A stretch of DNA of 64,000 nt from Ferruginibacter sp. (GCA_016786725.1 JAEUVU010000010.1:1-64000); one strand, 5' to 3'. Positions 24,293-34,093 are shown, counted from the first letter of the stretch. Notes: a model not told the origin generated them from the sequence alone. A program made the numbers and translations.

Positions 24293-26671
24293 TTAATAAT
24301 CATTGGCCGTTTTTGGCTTTACTGTTTTTTTGTTTTTAATATCTTCTGACGGTTTTTGCAGTGGTTGCTGCACCGGTTTTTTCTCCTCCTCTTTTTTTGA
24401 TTTGCCGGTATCTGTTTTTACGGGATCAATCTTGCTTTCAATTTCAATATTTTCAATGGGTGTATTATCAGGCGGTGGGGGTGCATCAAAAAAATCAGTA
24501 GCCTCTCCATTACCCTGGTCAATCGTTGTACTGTCGCCCTGCCTGAAATACCTTTCCATATTCACATCAGCATAAATAGGATCGTTGGTCAGTTCCAGCG
24601 GCTTTTCAAATTTTTTGATTTCGCCATACCCTAGTTTTTTATCAGCATATACTTTGCTCATAAAAATACCCCAGCCCGGCGCACTCATCTCGGCACCACC
24701 GGCTGTACCGGAATATATCTGTATAAAAGGGTCATCGCAACCTACCCAGGTGCCGGCCAGCAGTTCGGGGGTGTAACCAATAAACCAGCCATCGGCATTA
24801 TTGTTGGTGGTACCTGTTTTACCTGCTTTTTCAACAGGTATTGAATATTTGTTCAAACTCTTTGCAGTACCAAACTTTATGGTTCCCTGCATGATGGTAG
24901 CCATTGTAAATGCATCAGCCTCTGCAATTACCTGCTTTGAGGTGGAAGTGAATTCTTCCAGCATATTACCGCTTTTATCTTCAATGCGGTTCATCAGGAT
25001 TGGTTCCGTATTCATGCCTTTGTTGGGGAACATGGTATAGCCCTGCAGCATTTCCATCAGCGGAATTTCGGCAGCGCCCAGGGCAATAGAGTAATAAGGC
25101 GGCACCTTGGTTTTGATACCGCAGTTTTGTATAAATTCAATAGTTCTTTTTACACCTACCTGGCCTATAAGGCGCCAGGCAGCCACGTTTTTTGAGTGAG
25201 CCAGGCAATAAGCAACCGTACCGGCCCCACCGCAAATGGTTTTACCGCCCAATGTAAGGCAACCTCCCGGTATCGGTGTTTCGGGGGTATAGCCAGCTTC
25301 ATCAATGGCCAGTGTGTAAACAAAAGGTTTAAAAGATGAACCTACCTGCCTTTTTTGTGTAACGTGGTCAAATTTAAACCACTTAAAATCAATACCGCCC
25401 ACCCAGCATTTAACTTCGCCGGTACGGGGATCCATAGCTGCAAAATTGGTTTGTAATATCTGTTTGTGATATTTAATGGAATCGAAAGGAGTGAGTATGG
25501 TATCTTTTTCTCTTTTTGCATTCCAGGCAAATACTTTCATTTTTACAGGCTTGTAAAAGGTTTTTTTTATCTCCTCTTCTGAAATGCCTTCTTCTTTCAT
25601 GTTCTTCCACCGCTCAGTAAATTTAAATGCTGCTTCAATAACCGCATCACGGCCTTTCCACATTCTTTTGCCATAGGCTTTCATATTCCAGTCGAGCTTT
25701 TTTTGAATTACAGGCATGTGCTGTACAACTGCTTCTTCGGCATAGCGCTGCATACGGGAGTCGATGGTTGTATAAATTTTAAGCCCATCCCTGTAGAGGT
25801 TATAAGGTTCTCCGGTTTTAGGGTTCTCATGTTTTTTACACCATTCCCTTAATTTATCGGCCAGTACAGTACGGAAATAAGGAGCAATGCCGATATTTTC
25901 ATCTATTTTTTTATAATTGGTTATTAAAGGTTTGGCTTTTAATTTTTCTGCTTCCGCTTCTGTTAAAAAATGCTGCTGGCAAACCACCATCTGGTTAATT
26001 ACTGTGTTTCTTCTGTCCATTGCGGCTTTGGGGTAACCGATAGGATTGTAAATAAAACCCTTCAACATGCCGATCAGCACTGCAGCTTCCTCCACTTTCA
26101 ATTCCTTAGGTTCTTTCTGAAAATAAGTTAATGAAGCATTACGGATGCCGTAAACATTTCCCCAGGGGGCCCTGTTTAAATAAAGCGTAGCAATTTCTTC
26201 TTTGGTAAAATTCCGCTCGAGCTTAACAGCTACGATCCATTCCTTCATTTTATCAATTACACGCCTGAAGATATTTCCATGCCCCTGGCCCAGCATCAGT
26301 TTTGCAACCTGTTGTGTAATGGTACTGCCGCCGCCATCTCTTCCCAGGCGTATTACTGCACGAAAAATAGCTTTTCCATCAATACCGGAGTGATCATAAA
26401 AACGTTCGTCTTCTGTAGCAATCAGGGCATTGATGGCATTGGGTGATATTTCATTGTATTTTACTTCACTCCTGTTCTCTGTATAATATTTACCCATCAG
26501 TATCCCATCGCTTGAATATACTTCACTGGCCAGGTCCGCTTCAGGATTTTGCAATTGCGTAACAGAAGGCATTTTGCCAAACAAACCGAAGTTGGCACAT
26601 ACAAACAACAGGATCACAAAAAGAAATCCGCCCCAGAATATGCGCCATAAAATTTTAACGGAACGCTTCAT
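24293..26671 (-). CDS. Penicillin-binding protein 1A (class A, glycosyltransferase + transpeptidase)
   Basis: A 792-residue bifunctional peptidoglycan synthase. An N-terminal membrane helix (about 10-30) is followed by a family 51 glycosyltransferase, with E87 and D88 in ATEDERFYDHSG and the GGGSTITQQVAKLM motif. The transpeptidase domain shows S445-x-x-K448 (GSSFKPF), the SKN motif in AHSKNVAAW, and KTGTTNNNADGWFIG. The C-terminus is a Pro/Lys-rich disordered tail. It is the classic MrcA/PonA layout. It is transcribed away from the PorW-like gene's 3' side and is probably a single-gene unit. Confidence 0.93.
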   Translation of the reverse strand: MKRSVKILWRIFWGGFLFVILLFVCANFGLFGKMPSVTQLQNPEADLASEVYSSDGILMGKYYTENRSEVKYNEISPNAINALIATEDERFYDHSGIDGKAIFRAVIRLGRDGGGSTITQQVAKLMLGQGHGNIFRRVIDKMKEWIVAVKLERNFTKEEIATLYLNRAPWGNVYGIRNASLTYFQKEPKELKVEEAAVLIGMLKGFIYNPIGYPKAAMDRRNTVINQMVVCQQHFLTEAEAEKLKAKPLITNYKKIDENIGIAPYFRTVLADKLREWCKKHENPKTGEPYNLYRDGLKIYTTIDSRMQRYAEEAVVQHMPVIQKKLDWNMKAYGKRMWKGRDAVIEAAFKFTERWKNMKEEGISEEEIKKTFYKPVKMKVFAWNAKREKDTILTPFDSIKYHKQILQTNFAAMDPRTGEVKCWVGGIDFKWFKFDHVTQKRQVGSSFKPFVYTLAIDEAGYTPETPIPGGCLTLGGKTICGGAGTVAYCLAHSKNVAAWRLIGQVGVKRTIEFIQNCGIKTKVPPYYSIALGAAEIPLMEMLQGYTMFPNKGMNTEPILMNRIEDKSGNMLEEFTSTSKQVIAEADAFTMATIMQGTIKFGTAKSLNKYSIPVEKAGKTGTTNNNADGWFIGYTPELLAGTWVGCDDPFIQIYSGTAGGAEMSAPGWGIFMSKVYADKKLGYGEIKKFEKPLELTNDPIYADVNMERYFRQGDSTTIDQGNGEATDFFDAPPPPDNTPIENIEIESKIDPVKTDTGKSKKEEEKKPVQQPLQKPSEDIKNKKTVKPKTANDY

Positions 26672-26764
26672 AAAAGTTATGAATTATAAATGATGAGTTA
26701 TGAGTGTGAGATCCGCAAATCAAAACATTTCATAAAACAATTAAATAAGTTTATACAGTACTTA

Positions 26765-29695
26765 CTAAAACCTGTTTGGAAACTGTGTATTTAACAGCGC
26801 CTTATAACCGGTAAGGTTTTTATTTGCCTTCAGCAATTGCAGGTTATCTTCTGTAATAATTAAAAAAGAATACTTATTTGCCGGAAGCCATGATATTTCA
26901 CTGGCCGCATCCTTTTTAATTTTATTGTAGTAGGTCATAGCTGCTGCCGCATCGGGAAAGGAAGTAATCACCAACAGGTTGTTATCTGCATCAATTGCAT
27001 CTTTATTGATGTTGATGGGTTGGCCATAAAAATTTTCCCTGTTATACCTGGTGAATGCATTCTTTGCTTCATTGATGTAAACCCCGTCTACCTTGTTCAG
27101 TATCATTATCACGTGGTGAGGTTTATCAACAGCCATTACAAATGGGCCGCTGGCTAATGGCGGGGCAACTTTGGCAACCGTATCTTTTATAACAGGCGGA
27201 GGAGCTACAGGCTGTGTAACAGTTTTTGGAACGTCTGGCGCCTTCAGTTGATTTTCTTCTGCTCTTGTTACCTGCAGCTCAGTAAGGTATTTTTCGATCT
27301 CCGCACGCCTTTTCACCACGTCAATCATGTTTTGCGCTTTCTCTTTTAATGGTGATGCAGGGTTTTTACTGATGAGTAGTTGCAGGCCTTGTATGGCAGC
27401 GCTGTCTTCCCTGTTCTTTACATGTTGTAAAGCCTCGATGTACAGAAGCTGCGGTGTCCAGTAATTTTCACCATACAGGCTGTCGGCTTTTTTCTTTTCA
27501 GCCATTGCCTTTTCATAATTGCCTTCAATAAAAAGGTTGTAAATGTCTTCGTACAACCTGGTTGCTTCCGGATTTTTTGATTTGGGATCCAGTGCAGCAG
27601 GGTTGTTAAGTTTCTTTGCGGCCACTGTATTGCTGTAATTCCTGTTCAAAAGGTCTTTGTAGTAAGCTGCTTTATCTTTTAACCCAAGCTTTGTGTAACA
27701 GAAATAGAGATTAAGGTATACGTCCCCTTCCAGTAAACGGTTGGGGAAGCGCTTTAAGTAATCCTCATAAGTATCTGCAGCCAGTTGATATTCTTCGAGG
27801 TCGTTTTGATACGCCTTTGCAAGGATGATCAAATTTACTGCAATGTTTTCATTACTTTCATTAAGCTTTTCTTCTGTTAATGGCAGGTCTTTCATCAGGC
27901 TTTCATATGTAATATCTCCGGCAGGGGTATTTGACGCACCTGCATTTTTTCCTCCGGATTTTGTATCTCCGCCTGCCGCACTGCCTGCAACCGGGGCTGG
28001 ATTATTTAAAGTGGTGGCGGCAGCTTTCCTGCGCCAATTGTCTATATTGGTCCTTGTTCCCCACCTGCTTTTGAATTCGCTGAACCCTCTTGACCTTAGT
28101 GAACTGTTATTGAAATACCATTCGCCTTTGCTGTTGTTGTTTTCAAAAAGGTCAATTGGTTGCTGTTTGTTGCTGTTGAATACAGAAAGGTCGGCGCCGC
28201 CAGAACTTCCCTCATCTTTATAACCTTTGTCTTTACGCAGCTTACGCAACATTTTTTTAATGAACTCTTCTCTTTCTGCGGCCGGCATTAAAGCAATCCG
28301 CTGCACACTGTCTTCTTTTTCAATGGCAGTGATGGCAGCTGCAATTTTCAGCAATGCCTCTTTTCTTTGCTGAACAGCAGCGATCTGTAAGTTTAAAAGG
28401 GAATCAGGCCCGTTTTGTAAACTATCATACATGGCCGCTGCAAGCCTGTATTGCTTACGGCTGTATGCAATATCACCCAGTTTAAGAAATGCCTTGTTCT
28501 TATAATTTATATTGTCCTGGTTATACTTCAGGCTTTTGTTGAAAAAAGAGATAGCAGCATTGGTATCAGGCTTTTGTAAAGAAAGATCACCGGCAGAATA
28601 ATAAACGATATCACGGTAGGCCTCATACTTATCCCGTTTGCCCATTTTTGCAAGATTATCTATTGCCTTATCAAGTTCTTTGGGATTGCTGCTTGTTCTC
28701 AGCATCTTGGCATCATTAAGCCGGGCGTAAATATCCAGTAAGGGGTCAACAGTATGTTTGGAAGCCTTATCATAATAAGAAGAGGCTTTTTCAAAATTGC
28801 CGTTCTTTTCATAAAGCTGTGCCAGTAAAAACTCCCATCGGCTCTGGTCTTGTTTATTATCAGCAGTGCTTAATGCTTTTTCGAGATGCTTTGCAGTACT
28901 GTCGTAAATACCCTGCTTAAAGAACCAGTAAGCATTTACTTCCGCAAGGTCGTTGCGGAGCCTTTTGGGCAAATTGGGGTCAACCTGTAAAGTGTTTAAA
29001 AGACTGCCGGATTCTGCAAATTCATTTTGTTCTATCAGTGTACGGGCAAGCCACAGCAGGGCTTCATTGCGGCTGGGCGGCTGGGCAGTAAGCTTTTGCA
29101 GCACATTGCGTTTTTCCTTATTGGCAATTGAAACAGAGTTGCTGCCCACTATACGGTTATCATCATCGTTTTTTCTTTTACGGGGAAAAAGATTGTAGTT
29201 GATGAACTGAAAGGTCATTAATGCCGAATCAAAATCCTTGCGGAAATAATAGGCTTTGCCTATCAGCATATACATATTATCTATCCAGTCGTTGCGAAGG
29301 TCGTGCAGCAGAATACCTGCGGTGGAAGTGTAGATAACAGAATCCAGTTCTATTTTTTGAGAAGATGTGCCTTCAAGAGTATAGGGATAAAAAGCCAGCA
29401 GGTTGGCGTAGTCATCTTTCATACTCGTTTTGGCCCGCTCTACAACACTGTTAACCCTGTTGTTGGCATTATAATAATAATTGAAATGGGTAATATTATT
29501 CTGATAAATATTTCTGGGTACTGTAAATTTCTTTTCCGCTGTTTTCTCCGACCCCAACTTCCGGTTCTCAAATTTTTCCGGCTTTTTTTGCTTTCCAAAT
29601 GGCTCAAAAGTCCATTGTGGCTGGCATATTGCAGGCATTGAAAATGCACACAATATCAAAAAAATAAATAACGGGTTTTTAGTTCTCTGCAGCAT
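26765..29695 (-). CDS. TPR protein of the PorW/SprE type (type IX secretion/gliding)
   Basis: A 976-residue exported protein. It has a signal peptide (about 1-24), then the stretch NITHFNYYYNANNRVNSVVE that resembles the opening of PorW/SprE. Tetratricopeptide repeats follow (for example WIDNMYMLIGKAYYFRKDFD). A disordered Gly/Asn-rich middle and a C-terminal SPOR-like region close the chain. PorW and SprE are periplasmic lipoproteins needed for T9SS and gliding, but no lipobox Cys is obvious here. A T9SS type B cargo occurs elsewhere in the window (52357-54867), which supports the assignment. Confidence 0.68.
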   Translation of the reverse strand: MLQRTKNPLFIFLILCAFSMPAICQPQWTFEPFGKQKKPEKFENRKLGSEKTAEKKFTVPRNIYQNNITHFNYYYNANNRVNSVVERAKTSMKDDYANLLAFYPYTLEGTSSQKIELDSVIYTSTAGILLHDLRNDWIDNMYMLIGKAYYFRKDFDSALMTFQFINYNLFPRKRKNDDDNRIVGSNSVSIANKEKRNVLQKLTAQPPSRNEALLWLARTLIEQNEFAESGSLLNTLQVDPNLPKRLRNDLAEVNAYWFFKQGIYDSTAKHLEKALSTADNKQDQSRWEFLLAQLYEKNGNFEKASSYYDKASKHTVDPLLDIYARLNDAKMLRTSSNPKELDKAIDNLAKMGKRDKYEAYRDIVYYSAGDLSLQKPDTNAAISFFNKSLKYNQDNINYKNKAFLKLGDIAYSRKQYRLAAAMYDSLQNGPDSLLNLQIAAVQQRKEALLKIAAAITAIEKEDSVQRIALMPAAEREEFIKKMLRKLRKDKGYKDEGSSGGADLSVFNSNKQQPIDLFENNNSKGEWYFNNSSLRSRGFSEFKSRWGTRTNIDNWRRKAAATTLNNPAPVAGSAAGGDTKSGGKNAGASNTPAGDITYESLMKDLPLTEEKLNESNENIAVNLIILAKAYQNDLEEYQLAADTYEDYLKRFPNRLLEGDVYLNLYFCYTKLGLKDKAAYYKDLLNRNYSNTVAAKKLNNPAALDPKSKNPEATRLYEDIYNLFIEGNYEKAMAEKKKADSLYGENYWTPQLLYIEALQHVKNREDSAAIQGLQLLISKNPASPLKEKAQNMIDVVKRRAEIEKYLTELQVTRAEENQLKAPDVPKTVTQPVAPPPVIKDTVAKVAPPLASGPFVMAVDKPHHVIMILNKVDGVYINEAKNAFTRYNRENFYGQPININKDAIDADNNLLVITSFPDAAAAMTYYNKIKKDAASEISWLPANKYSFLIITEDNLQLLKANKNLTGYKALLNTQFPNRF

Positions 29696-29800
29696 GAATC
29701 AAATAAGGTTGAATAATAGGGCTAAATATCGGTTTTTTTTGGCAAATGCAGCCTTAAAGAACCTTGATTTAGTTTAGTTTAATAAATATTTAAGAAGGGG

Positions 29801-29923
29801 TTGCCACGGAGTATTGGAATTTTCATTTGCGAAGCAGGTATTATTGCCACCGGGCACAAAAAAACAGAAAAAGGAATATGGCCGTTTCTGTTTTACTTCA
29901 GTGCTTCGGTGCCTTTGTGGCAA
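29801..29923. repeat. Nested inverted-repeat intergenic element
   Basis: The gap 29696-30038 holds no gene, only this fold-back sequence. Outer arms are TTGCCAC (29801) and GTGGCAA (29917-29923). Inside them are CACCGGGCAC with GTGCTTCGGTG, and CAGAAA with TTTCTG, around a short A/G-rich loop. The arrangement resembles degenerate long palindromes common between Bacteroidota genes. A similar but weaker CTCTGTGTG...CACAGAG pair lies at about 36690-36755. Confidence 0.6.
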
Positions 29924-30038
29924 ACCAATCTGTCTTAGCAGGTTCAAAGTTCAATTAGTTCGTATAAGTAGTATATTATACGGGCTTTAGGTTGCTTTTT
30001 CAGATGCATTGCTTAATTTTAAGGTTCAACAAAAGAAT

Positions 30039-30437
30039 ATGGCAAAGCTTGATGCCAACAGCACGCTAAAACGGCTAAGGAACCGTTACAGGCTGGTGGT
30101 GATGAATGAAGATACTTATGAGGAAGTGGTAAAATTTAAACTCAGCCGTTTAAGTGTGTATATCTTCCTGAGTACTGTTTTTGTTATTTTAACCGGCCTT
30201 ATCATTGCGCTGTTGGTGTTTACGCCGTTAAAATATTATTTGCCAGGCACCGGATATGGAAATATAAAACAGCGAAGACAGTTTGAGGCACTTACCTACA
30301 GAACCGATTCGCTGGAAAAGCAACTGAAGTATAAAGAGAAATATTATAATGACCTGCACAAGGTGTTAAAAGGTGATCTGCCTGTGTTGGATACCAACAA
30401 ACTTGACCTGCCTAAAGCAGAAACCATGAATGAATAA
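30039..30437 (+). CDS. Single-pass membrane protein resembling the N-terminus of an M23 peptidase
   Basis: The frame starts at a TTG (30009), but the ATG at 30039 is preferred, giving 132 residues. A positively charged N-terminus (LRNRYRLVVMNEDTYEEV) precedes one membrane helix (about residues 40-62) and a short periplasmic coiled coil. In Bacteroidota the same opening is found on M23 endopeptidases encoded beside bactofilin genes. Here the peptidase domain is absent and the protein stops cleanly after a Lys/Leu/Pro tail. It is the first gene before bactofilin, so a role in envelope shape or a partner of the cytoskeleton is possible (inference). Confidence 0.65.
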   Translation: MAKLDANSTLKRLRNRYRLVVMNEDTYEEVVKFKLSRLSVYIFLSTVFVILTGLIIALLVFTPLKYYLPGTGYGNIKQRRQFEALTYRTDSLEKQLKYKEKYYNDLHKVLKGDLPVLDTNKLDLPKAETMNE

Positions 30438-30465
30438 TCTTTTTTAAAACCAAAATCTAAGCTAT

Positions 30466-30870
30466 ATGTTTAATTCAAAATCCAAATCATCTTTTGATGC
30501 CGGTGCAGGCAATGCCAGTACCCTTATTGGCGCAGGTACTACCATCACCGGCGATATGGAAAGTAATGGCGACATACGTATTGATGGTACTTTAAAAGGA
30601 AACCTTAAAGGAAAAGCAAAGATCATTGTGGGGGCAGGCGGTGTGGTGGAAGGTGATATAGAAGGAATACAGGCTGATATTATGGGTCATGTAACCGGCA
30701 CCATTAAAGTACAGGAGCTTTTATTTTTGCATGGCAAAACACAGGTGAACGGAGATATTTATGCCGGCAAACTGCAGGTAGAACCCACAGCCGTGTTTAA
30801 CGGCAATTGCCATATGGGGGCCAATGTGGTTGAGCTTAAAACAGAAGTGGCCAATGTAATGAATCAATAA
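30466..30870 (+). CDS. Bactofilin-family cytoskeletal protein
   Basis: A 134-residue polymer-forming protein. A short flexible tail (1-20) precedes a right-handed beta-helix built from repeats such as LIGAGTTITGDMESNGDIRIDG and later GKAKIIVGAGGVVEGDIEG. Bactofilins assemble without nucleotide and organise envelope enzymes. The neighbours (M23-like N-terminal fragment before it, small membrane protein after it) agree with the usual bactofilin locus. Confidence 0.9.
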   Translation: MFNSKSKSSFDAGAGNASTLIGAGTTITGDMESNGDIRIDGTLKGNLKGKAKIIVGAGGVVEGDIEGIQADIMGHVTGTIKVQELLFLHGKTQVNGDIYAGKLQVEPTAVFNGNCHMGANVVELKTEVANVMNQ

Positions 30871-30881
30871 AAAAAGATTGA

Positions 30882-31277
30882 ATGAACCTGAGTTTTAAAA
30901 CAGTACAGCCCTTAGTTATTACATTTCTTATTTTAACGGTACTCATTTTTGCAGGCTATATTTTTTTTGCGGATAAGGGTATTGATTACCTGGTTGTGAT
31001 GGGCGGCAACTGCCTGTTTTTTTTAGTGAGCCTGTTTGTTTTCCGCATGCAATACATGGCCATGTACAACAGCAACCCCCAGGTTTTTATCCGCAGTGTA
31101 ATGAGCGGAATGATCATTAAAGTGTTTGGCTGTGTAATTGCTGTGGTGGTTTATTATTTTGCCAGCAAAACTGCATTCAACAAACCTGCTGTATATGTAT
31201 CAATGGTCATCTATATTGTTTACCTGGTGGTGGAAGTAAGGAGTATCATGAACCTGAACAAAACAAAAAATGCCTAA
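30882..31277 (+). CDS. Four-helix integral membrane protein, AtpI-like size
   Basis: A 131-residue protein with four hydrophobic segments (about 8-28, 37-55, 72-95, 105-123). It has Lys/Asn-rich ends. Its size and layout recall AtpI/AtpZ-type proteins that accompany ATP synthase genes, but no motif proves this and no atp genes lie in the window. It follows bactofilin by 12 bp and overlaps the SprT gene by 8 bp, so all are likely co-transcribed. Function unknown. Confidence 0.55.
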   Translation: MNLSFKTVQPLVITFLILTVLIFAGYIFFADKGIDYLVVMGGNCLFFLVSLFVFRMQYMAMYNSNPQVFIRSVMSGMIIKVFGCVIAVVVYYFASKTAFNKPAVYVSMVIYIVYLVVEVRSIMNLNKTKNA

Positions 31278-31893
31278 GCAGGAAGCCCCGCTTTTACAGC
31301 TGCAGGATTATTTGCCCGAAGGAAGTTTTGACGAAGTGCTTTATTACCTGCAGCATTACAAAGTGCATCTTACCATCAGCCGCAAAAGGCAAAGCATACT
31401 GGGGGATTACCGCCATGCACATTCAGATAAAAACCACCGCATCAGTGTTAACGGCAACCTCAACAAATATTCTTTTCTCATTACTTTACTGCACGAACTG
31501 GCCCATCTTTTCACTTATGAAAAATACGGGCACCGTGTGCAGGCCCATGGGCGTGAATGGAAAGATGAGTTTGGGAAAATACTGGCGAAATTTTTATTGA
31601 AGAAGATCTTTCCGCCCGATATCCAAAAAGCTTTGCTTGGTACTTTGCAAAACCCTGCAGCCAGCAGTTGCGGCGATGAAAAACTGTTACGGGTATTGCA
31701 TAACTATGATGAAAAACCAGCCGGTGTGCATTTGGTGGAGCAGTTACCATCCGGCGCATTATTTGTAATTAAGGGTGGCCGCATTTTTAAAAAAGGAGAG
31801 AAGATAAGAAAGCGTTTTAAATGCATGGAAGTTAAAACCGGCAAATTGTACCTGTTTAGCGGTATGTATGAGGTGCAGGTAATATCTGCTTAA
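31270..31893 (+). CDS. SprT-like zinc metalloprotease domain protein
   Basis: A 207-residue protein with the zinc site HELAH (75-79) and a downstream His in AHGREWKDEFG (H93), the pattern of SprT/Spartan-like proteins. A beta-rich C-terminal part (about 150-205) contains KGEKIRKRFKCMEVKTGKLY. The proteolytic target is not known in bacteria. It overlaps the upstream membrane protein gene by 8 bp, which suggests translational coupling. Confidence 0.8.
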   Translation: MPKQEAPLLQLQDYLPEGSFDEVLYYLQHYKVHLTISRKRQSILGDYRHAHSDKNHRISVNGNLNKYSFLITLLHELAHLFTYEKYGHRVQAHGREWKDEFGKILAKFLLKKIFPPDIQKALLGTLQNPAASSCGDEKLLRVLHNYDEKPAGVHLVEQLPSGALFVIKGGRIFKKGEKIRKRFKCMEVKTGKLYLFSGMYEVQVISA

Positions 31894-32013
31894 TTTATCA
31901 AACCGCAAATCATTTTTCACCAACACCCGGGGTTTAATTTAAACATAGCTTAATCTTTTATACAGGGTTAACAAAAATCAAGTACTTTCGGTACTCTAAT
32001 CACAAACAAAAAT

Positions 32014-32565
32014 TTGCCTGATACTTTAAAATACAGTGAAGAGCAATTGGTGGCACTGCTGCAAAACAAAGACCAACAGGCATTTTCGTATCTGTACGAT
32101 AATTATTCGGCTGCACTGAACGGAATTATTTACCGTATGGTTGAAAACCGGGAACTGGCCGAAGATATTCTGCAGGAAGTTTTTGTAAAGATCTGGAACA
32201 ATTTTTCAAGCTATGATACAGGCAAGGGCCGCTTATTTACCTGGATGCTGAACATAGCCCGTAACCTCACTATTGATACCCTGCGCAGCAAAGGGTATAA
32301 GAAGCAGGGCAAAATCTCTGGCGATGAAAATTCCGTAAATAACCTGACCGATGACGGACGCATGGCAGAACGTTTTGATGCGATGGGTATCAGGAAACAA
32401 TTAGAAAACTTAAAGCCCGAGCAACGAAGCATAATTGACCTTGCATATTTTAACGGATACACCCAGGATGAAATTTCAAAAGAAATGGGAATACCTTTGG
32501 GCACAGTTAAAACCAGGATGAGGGCGGCCATTATTGAACTAAGAAAATTATTAGAATACAGCTAA
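32014..32565 (+). CDS. ECF sigma factor paired with an RskA-type anti-sigma
   Basis: A 183-residue sigma factor. Region 2 lies at about 15-85 (AFSYLYDNYS and AEDILQEVFVKIWNN) and region 4 at about 125-180 (QRSIIDLAYFNGYTQDEIS, GTVKTRMR). It is of the SigK/SigL-like (ECF19-like) sort that pairs with RskA. The only start without a long extension is the TTG at 32014. The stop is two bases before the anti-sigma start. The GGGTTAC promoter motif of the other ECF locus is not fully present here. Confidence 0.88.
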   Translation: MPDTLKYSEEQLVALLQNKDQQAFSYLYDNYSAALNGIIYRMVENRELAEDILQEVFVKIWNNFSSYDTGKGRLFTWMLNIARNLTIDTLRSKGYKKQGKISGDENSVNNLTDDGRMAERFDAMGIRKQLENLKPEQRSIIDLAYFNGYTQDEISKEMGIPLGTVKTRMRAAIIELRKLLEYS

Positions 32566-32566
32566 A

Positions 32567-33373
32567 TTGAACGCAAAGGAAATCATATCATCAGGTATTC
32601 TTGAGCTTTACTGCATGGGGCTTACATCGGCTGCTGAAACGGCTGAAGTGGCAGCATGGGCTGAACAATACCCTGAAGTAGCTGCTGAAATTGAAGCGAT
32701 TCAATCCGGACTGGAAAGCTATGCACAGGCACAGGCGGTTGAGCCGGCTCCTTCTGTTAAAGAAAAATTGTTTGCGGCTATTAATACAGGTAAAGCAGCT
32801 CCCTTTGTTGAAATAAAAACGGAAGAAAAAGCAACAGCAAAAGTTTATTCTATTTCTCCTGCCTGGAAATATGCGGCTGCTGCCAGTATGGTTTTATTGG
32901 TTGGCAGTATCGTTTTAAATGTAGTGCTGAATAATAAATACCAGTCGGCTAATAAAGAACTTGCATCTACGCAAAATGAATTGCAGCAGCAAAAAGATAT
33001 GGCTGATGCGATGAAGAAAGAGAGTGATTTAATTGGTGACAAAAATGCAAAGCCTTTTATTTTAGCCGGAATGGCAGATGTGCCGGATGCTGATGCCAGA
33101 ATTTACTGGATGAAAAATTCAGGCGATGTCTATATAGATCCTTCTAACCTGCCTAAGCCTGAGAAAGGTAAGCAGTATCAGTTTTGGGCCATTGTTGATG
33201 GCGTACCGGTAAGCGGAGGCATGATTGATACTGATTTTGAAATAGATGGAAAGAAAGTACGTTTACAGAAAATGAAAGCCTTTGGGAAAGCACAGGCCTT
33301 TGCTGTTTCGCTTGAAGATGCCGGACCTGAAAAACCTGCGCCAACAAAGGTGATGGCAATGGGTAAAATATAG
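32567..33373 (+). CDS. RskA-type anti-sigma factor
   Basis: A 268-residue single-pass protein. The cytoplasmic N-domain (about 1-70; SGILELYCMGLTSAAETAEV) binds the sigma factor. A membrane helix lies at about 103-120 (AAASMVLLVGSIVLNVVL), and a coiled region follows. The periplasmic RskA-like domain starts at about 160 and contains FILAGMADVPDADARIYW and LPKPEKGKQYQFWAIVDG. The start is TTG at 32567. Release of such factors usually needs regulated proteolysis. A terminator follows, so the fasciclin gene has its own promoter. Confidence 0.88.
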   Translation: MNAKEIISSGILELYCMGLTSAAETAEVAAWAEQYPEVAAEIEAIQSGLESYAQAQAVEPAPSVKEKLFAAINTGKAAPFVEIKTEEKATAKVYSISPAWKYAAAASMVLLVGSIVLNVVLNNKYQSANKELASTQNELQQQKDMADAMKKESDLIGDKNAKPFILAGMADVPDADARIYWMKNSGDVYIDPSNLPKPEKGKQYQFWAIVDGVPVSGGMIDTDFEIDGKKVRLQKMKAFGKAQAFAVSLEDAGPEKPAPTKVMAMGKI

Positions 33374-33402
33374 ATAACCCTCTAAAAATATATATTTTAA
33401 AG

Positions 33403-33431
33403 CAGGCTGTTCATCAGCCTGTTTTTATTTT
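33403..33431 (+). terminator. Intrinsic terminator after the anti-sigma gene
   Basis: CAGGCTG (33403-33409), a 5-nt loop and CAGCCTG (33415-33421), followed by TTTTTATTTT. Confidence 0.88.
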
Positions 33432-33532
33432 ATGCTATACAAAAAAATAAATTCAGTTAAATAAATCCAACACAATTCATCTGCCGTACATGATGTTGAA
33501 GTCAACTTTTCCAAAAAATAAAAATCAACATT

Positions 33533-34093
33533 ATGAAATCAATTAAAAAATTCCTTTTTGCTGCGGCAGCAGTTTTGCTTGTAAATGCTTCTTTTGCCCA
33601 GAATGAAAAAACAGTGATGGTAGGCGGGGCCGCCATGTATCCTACAAAAAATATTGTAGAAAATGCGGTTAACAGTAAAGATCATACCACTTTGGTTGCA
33701 GCTGTTAAGGCTGCAGGTCTTGTTGAAACTTTGCAGAGCGCCGGCCCGTTCACCGTATTTGCGCCAACCAATAAAGCCTTTGAAATGTTGCCTGCCGGTA
33801 CGGTTGATAATTTACTGATGGCAGAAAGTAAGCCTGCGTTAACAACCGTATTAACCTATCATGTGGTTGCAGGCAGGTGGAGTTCTGCAGCTATCGCTAA
33901 AATGATTAAAGACGGCAGCGGCACAGCACAGGTAAAAACAGTAGCCGGAAAAAACTTATGGATCATGATGGAAGGAAAGAAAATTGCCATTAAAGATGAG
34001 AACGGTGGCATTGCCTATGTAACCATTAAAGATGTAAACCAAAGCAATGGGGTGATACATGTAATAGACCATGTATTGCTGCCTAAAATGTAA
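33533..34093 (+). CDS. Secreted fasciclin (FAS1) domain protein
   Basis: A 186-residue exported protein. The signal peptide covers about 1-23 (ending VNASFAQ). The rest is one FAS1 domain, recognised by FTVFAPTNKAFEMLPAGT, the H-box-like TYHVVAGRW and a final NGVIHVIDHVLLP. FAS1 domains mediate adhesion or surface anchoring. It directly follows the ECF/RskA pair and is a plausible target, as is common in Bacteroidota, but no shared promoter motif was found. Confidence 0.9.
   Translation: MKSIKKFLFAAAAVLLVNASFAQNEKTVMVGGAAMYPTKNIVENAVNSKDHTTLVAAVKAAGLVETLQSAGPFTVFAPTNKAFEMLPAGTVDNLLMAESKPALTTVLTYHVVAGRWSSAAIAKMIKDGSGTAQVKTVAGKNLWIMMEGKKIAIKDENGGIAYVTIKDVNQSNGVIHVIDHVLLPKM

Noticed and set aside
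31965..32013. GGGTTAA upstream of the second ECF sigma gene as a copy of the first ECF motif
   Set aside because: No (C/G)GTAT(A/T)AA follows at 14 bp; only part of the -35 matches, so a shared regulon is not supported.
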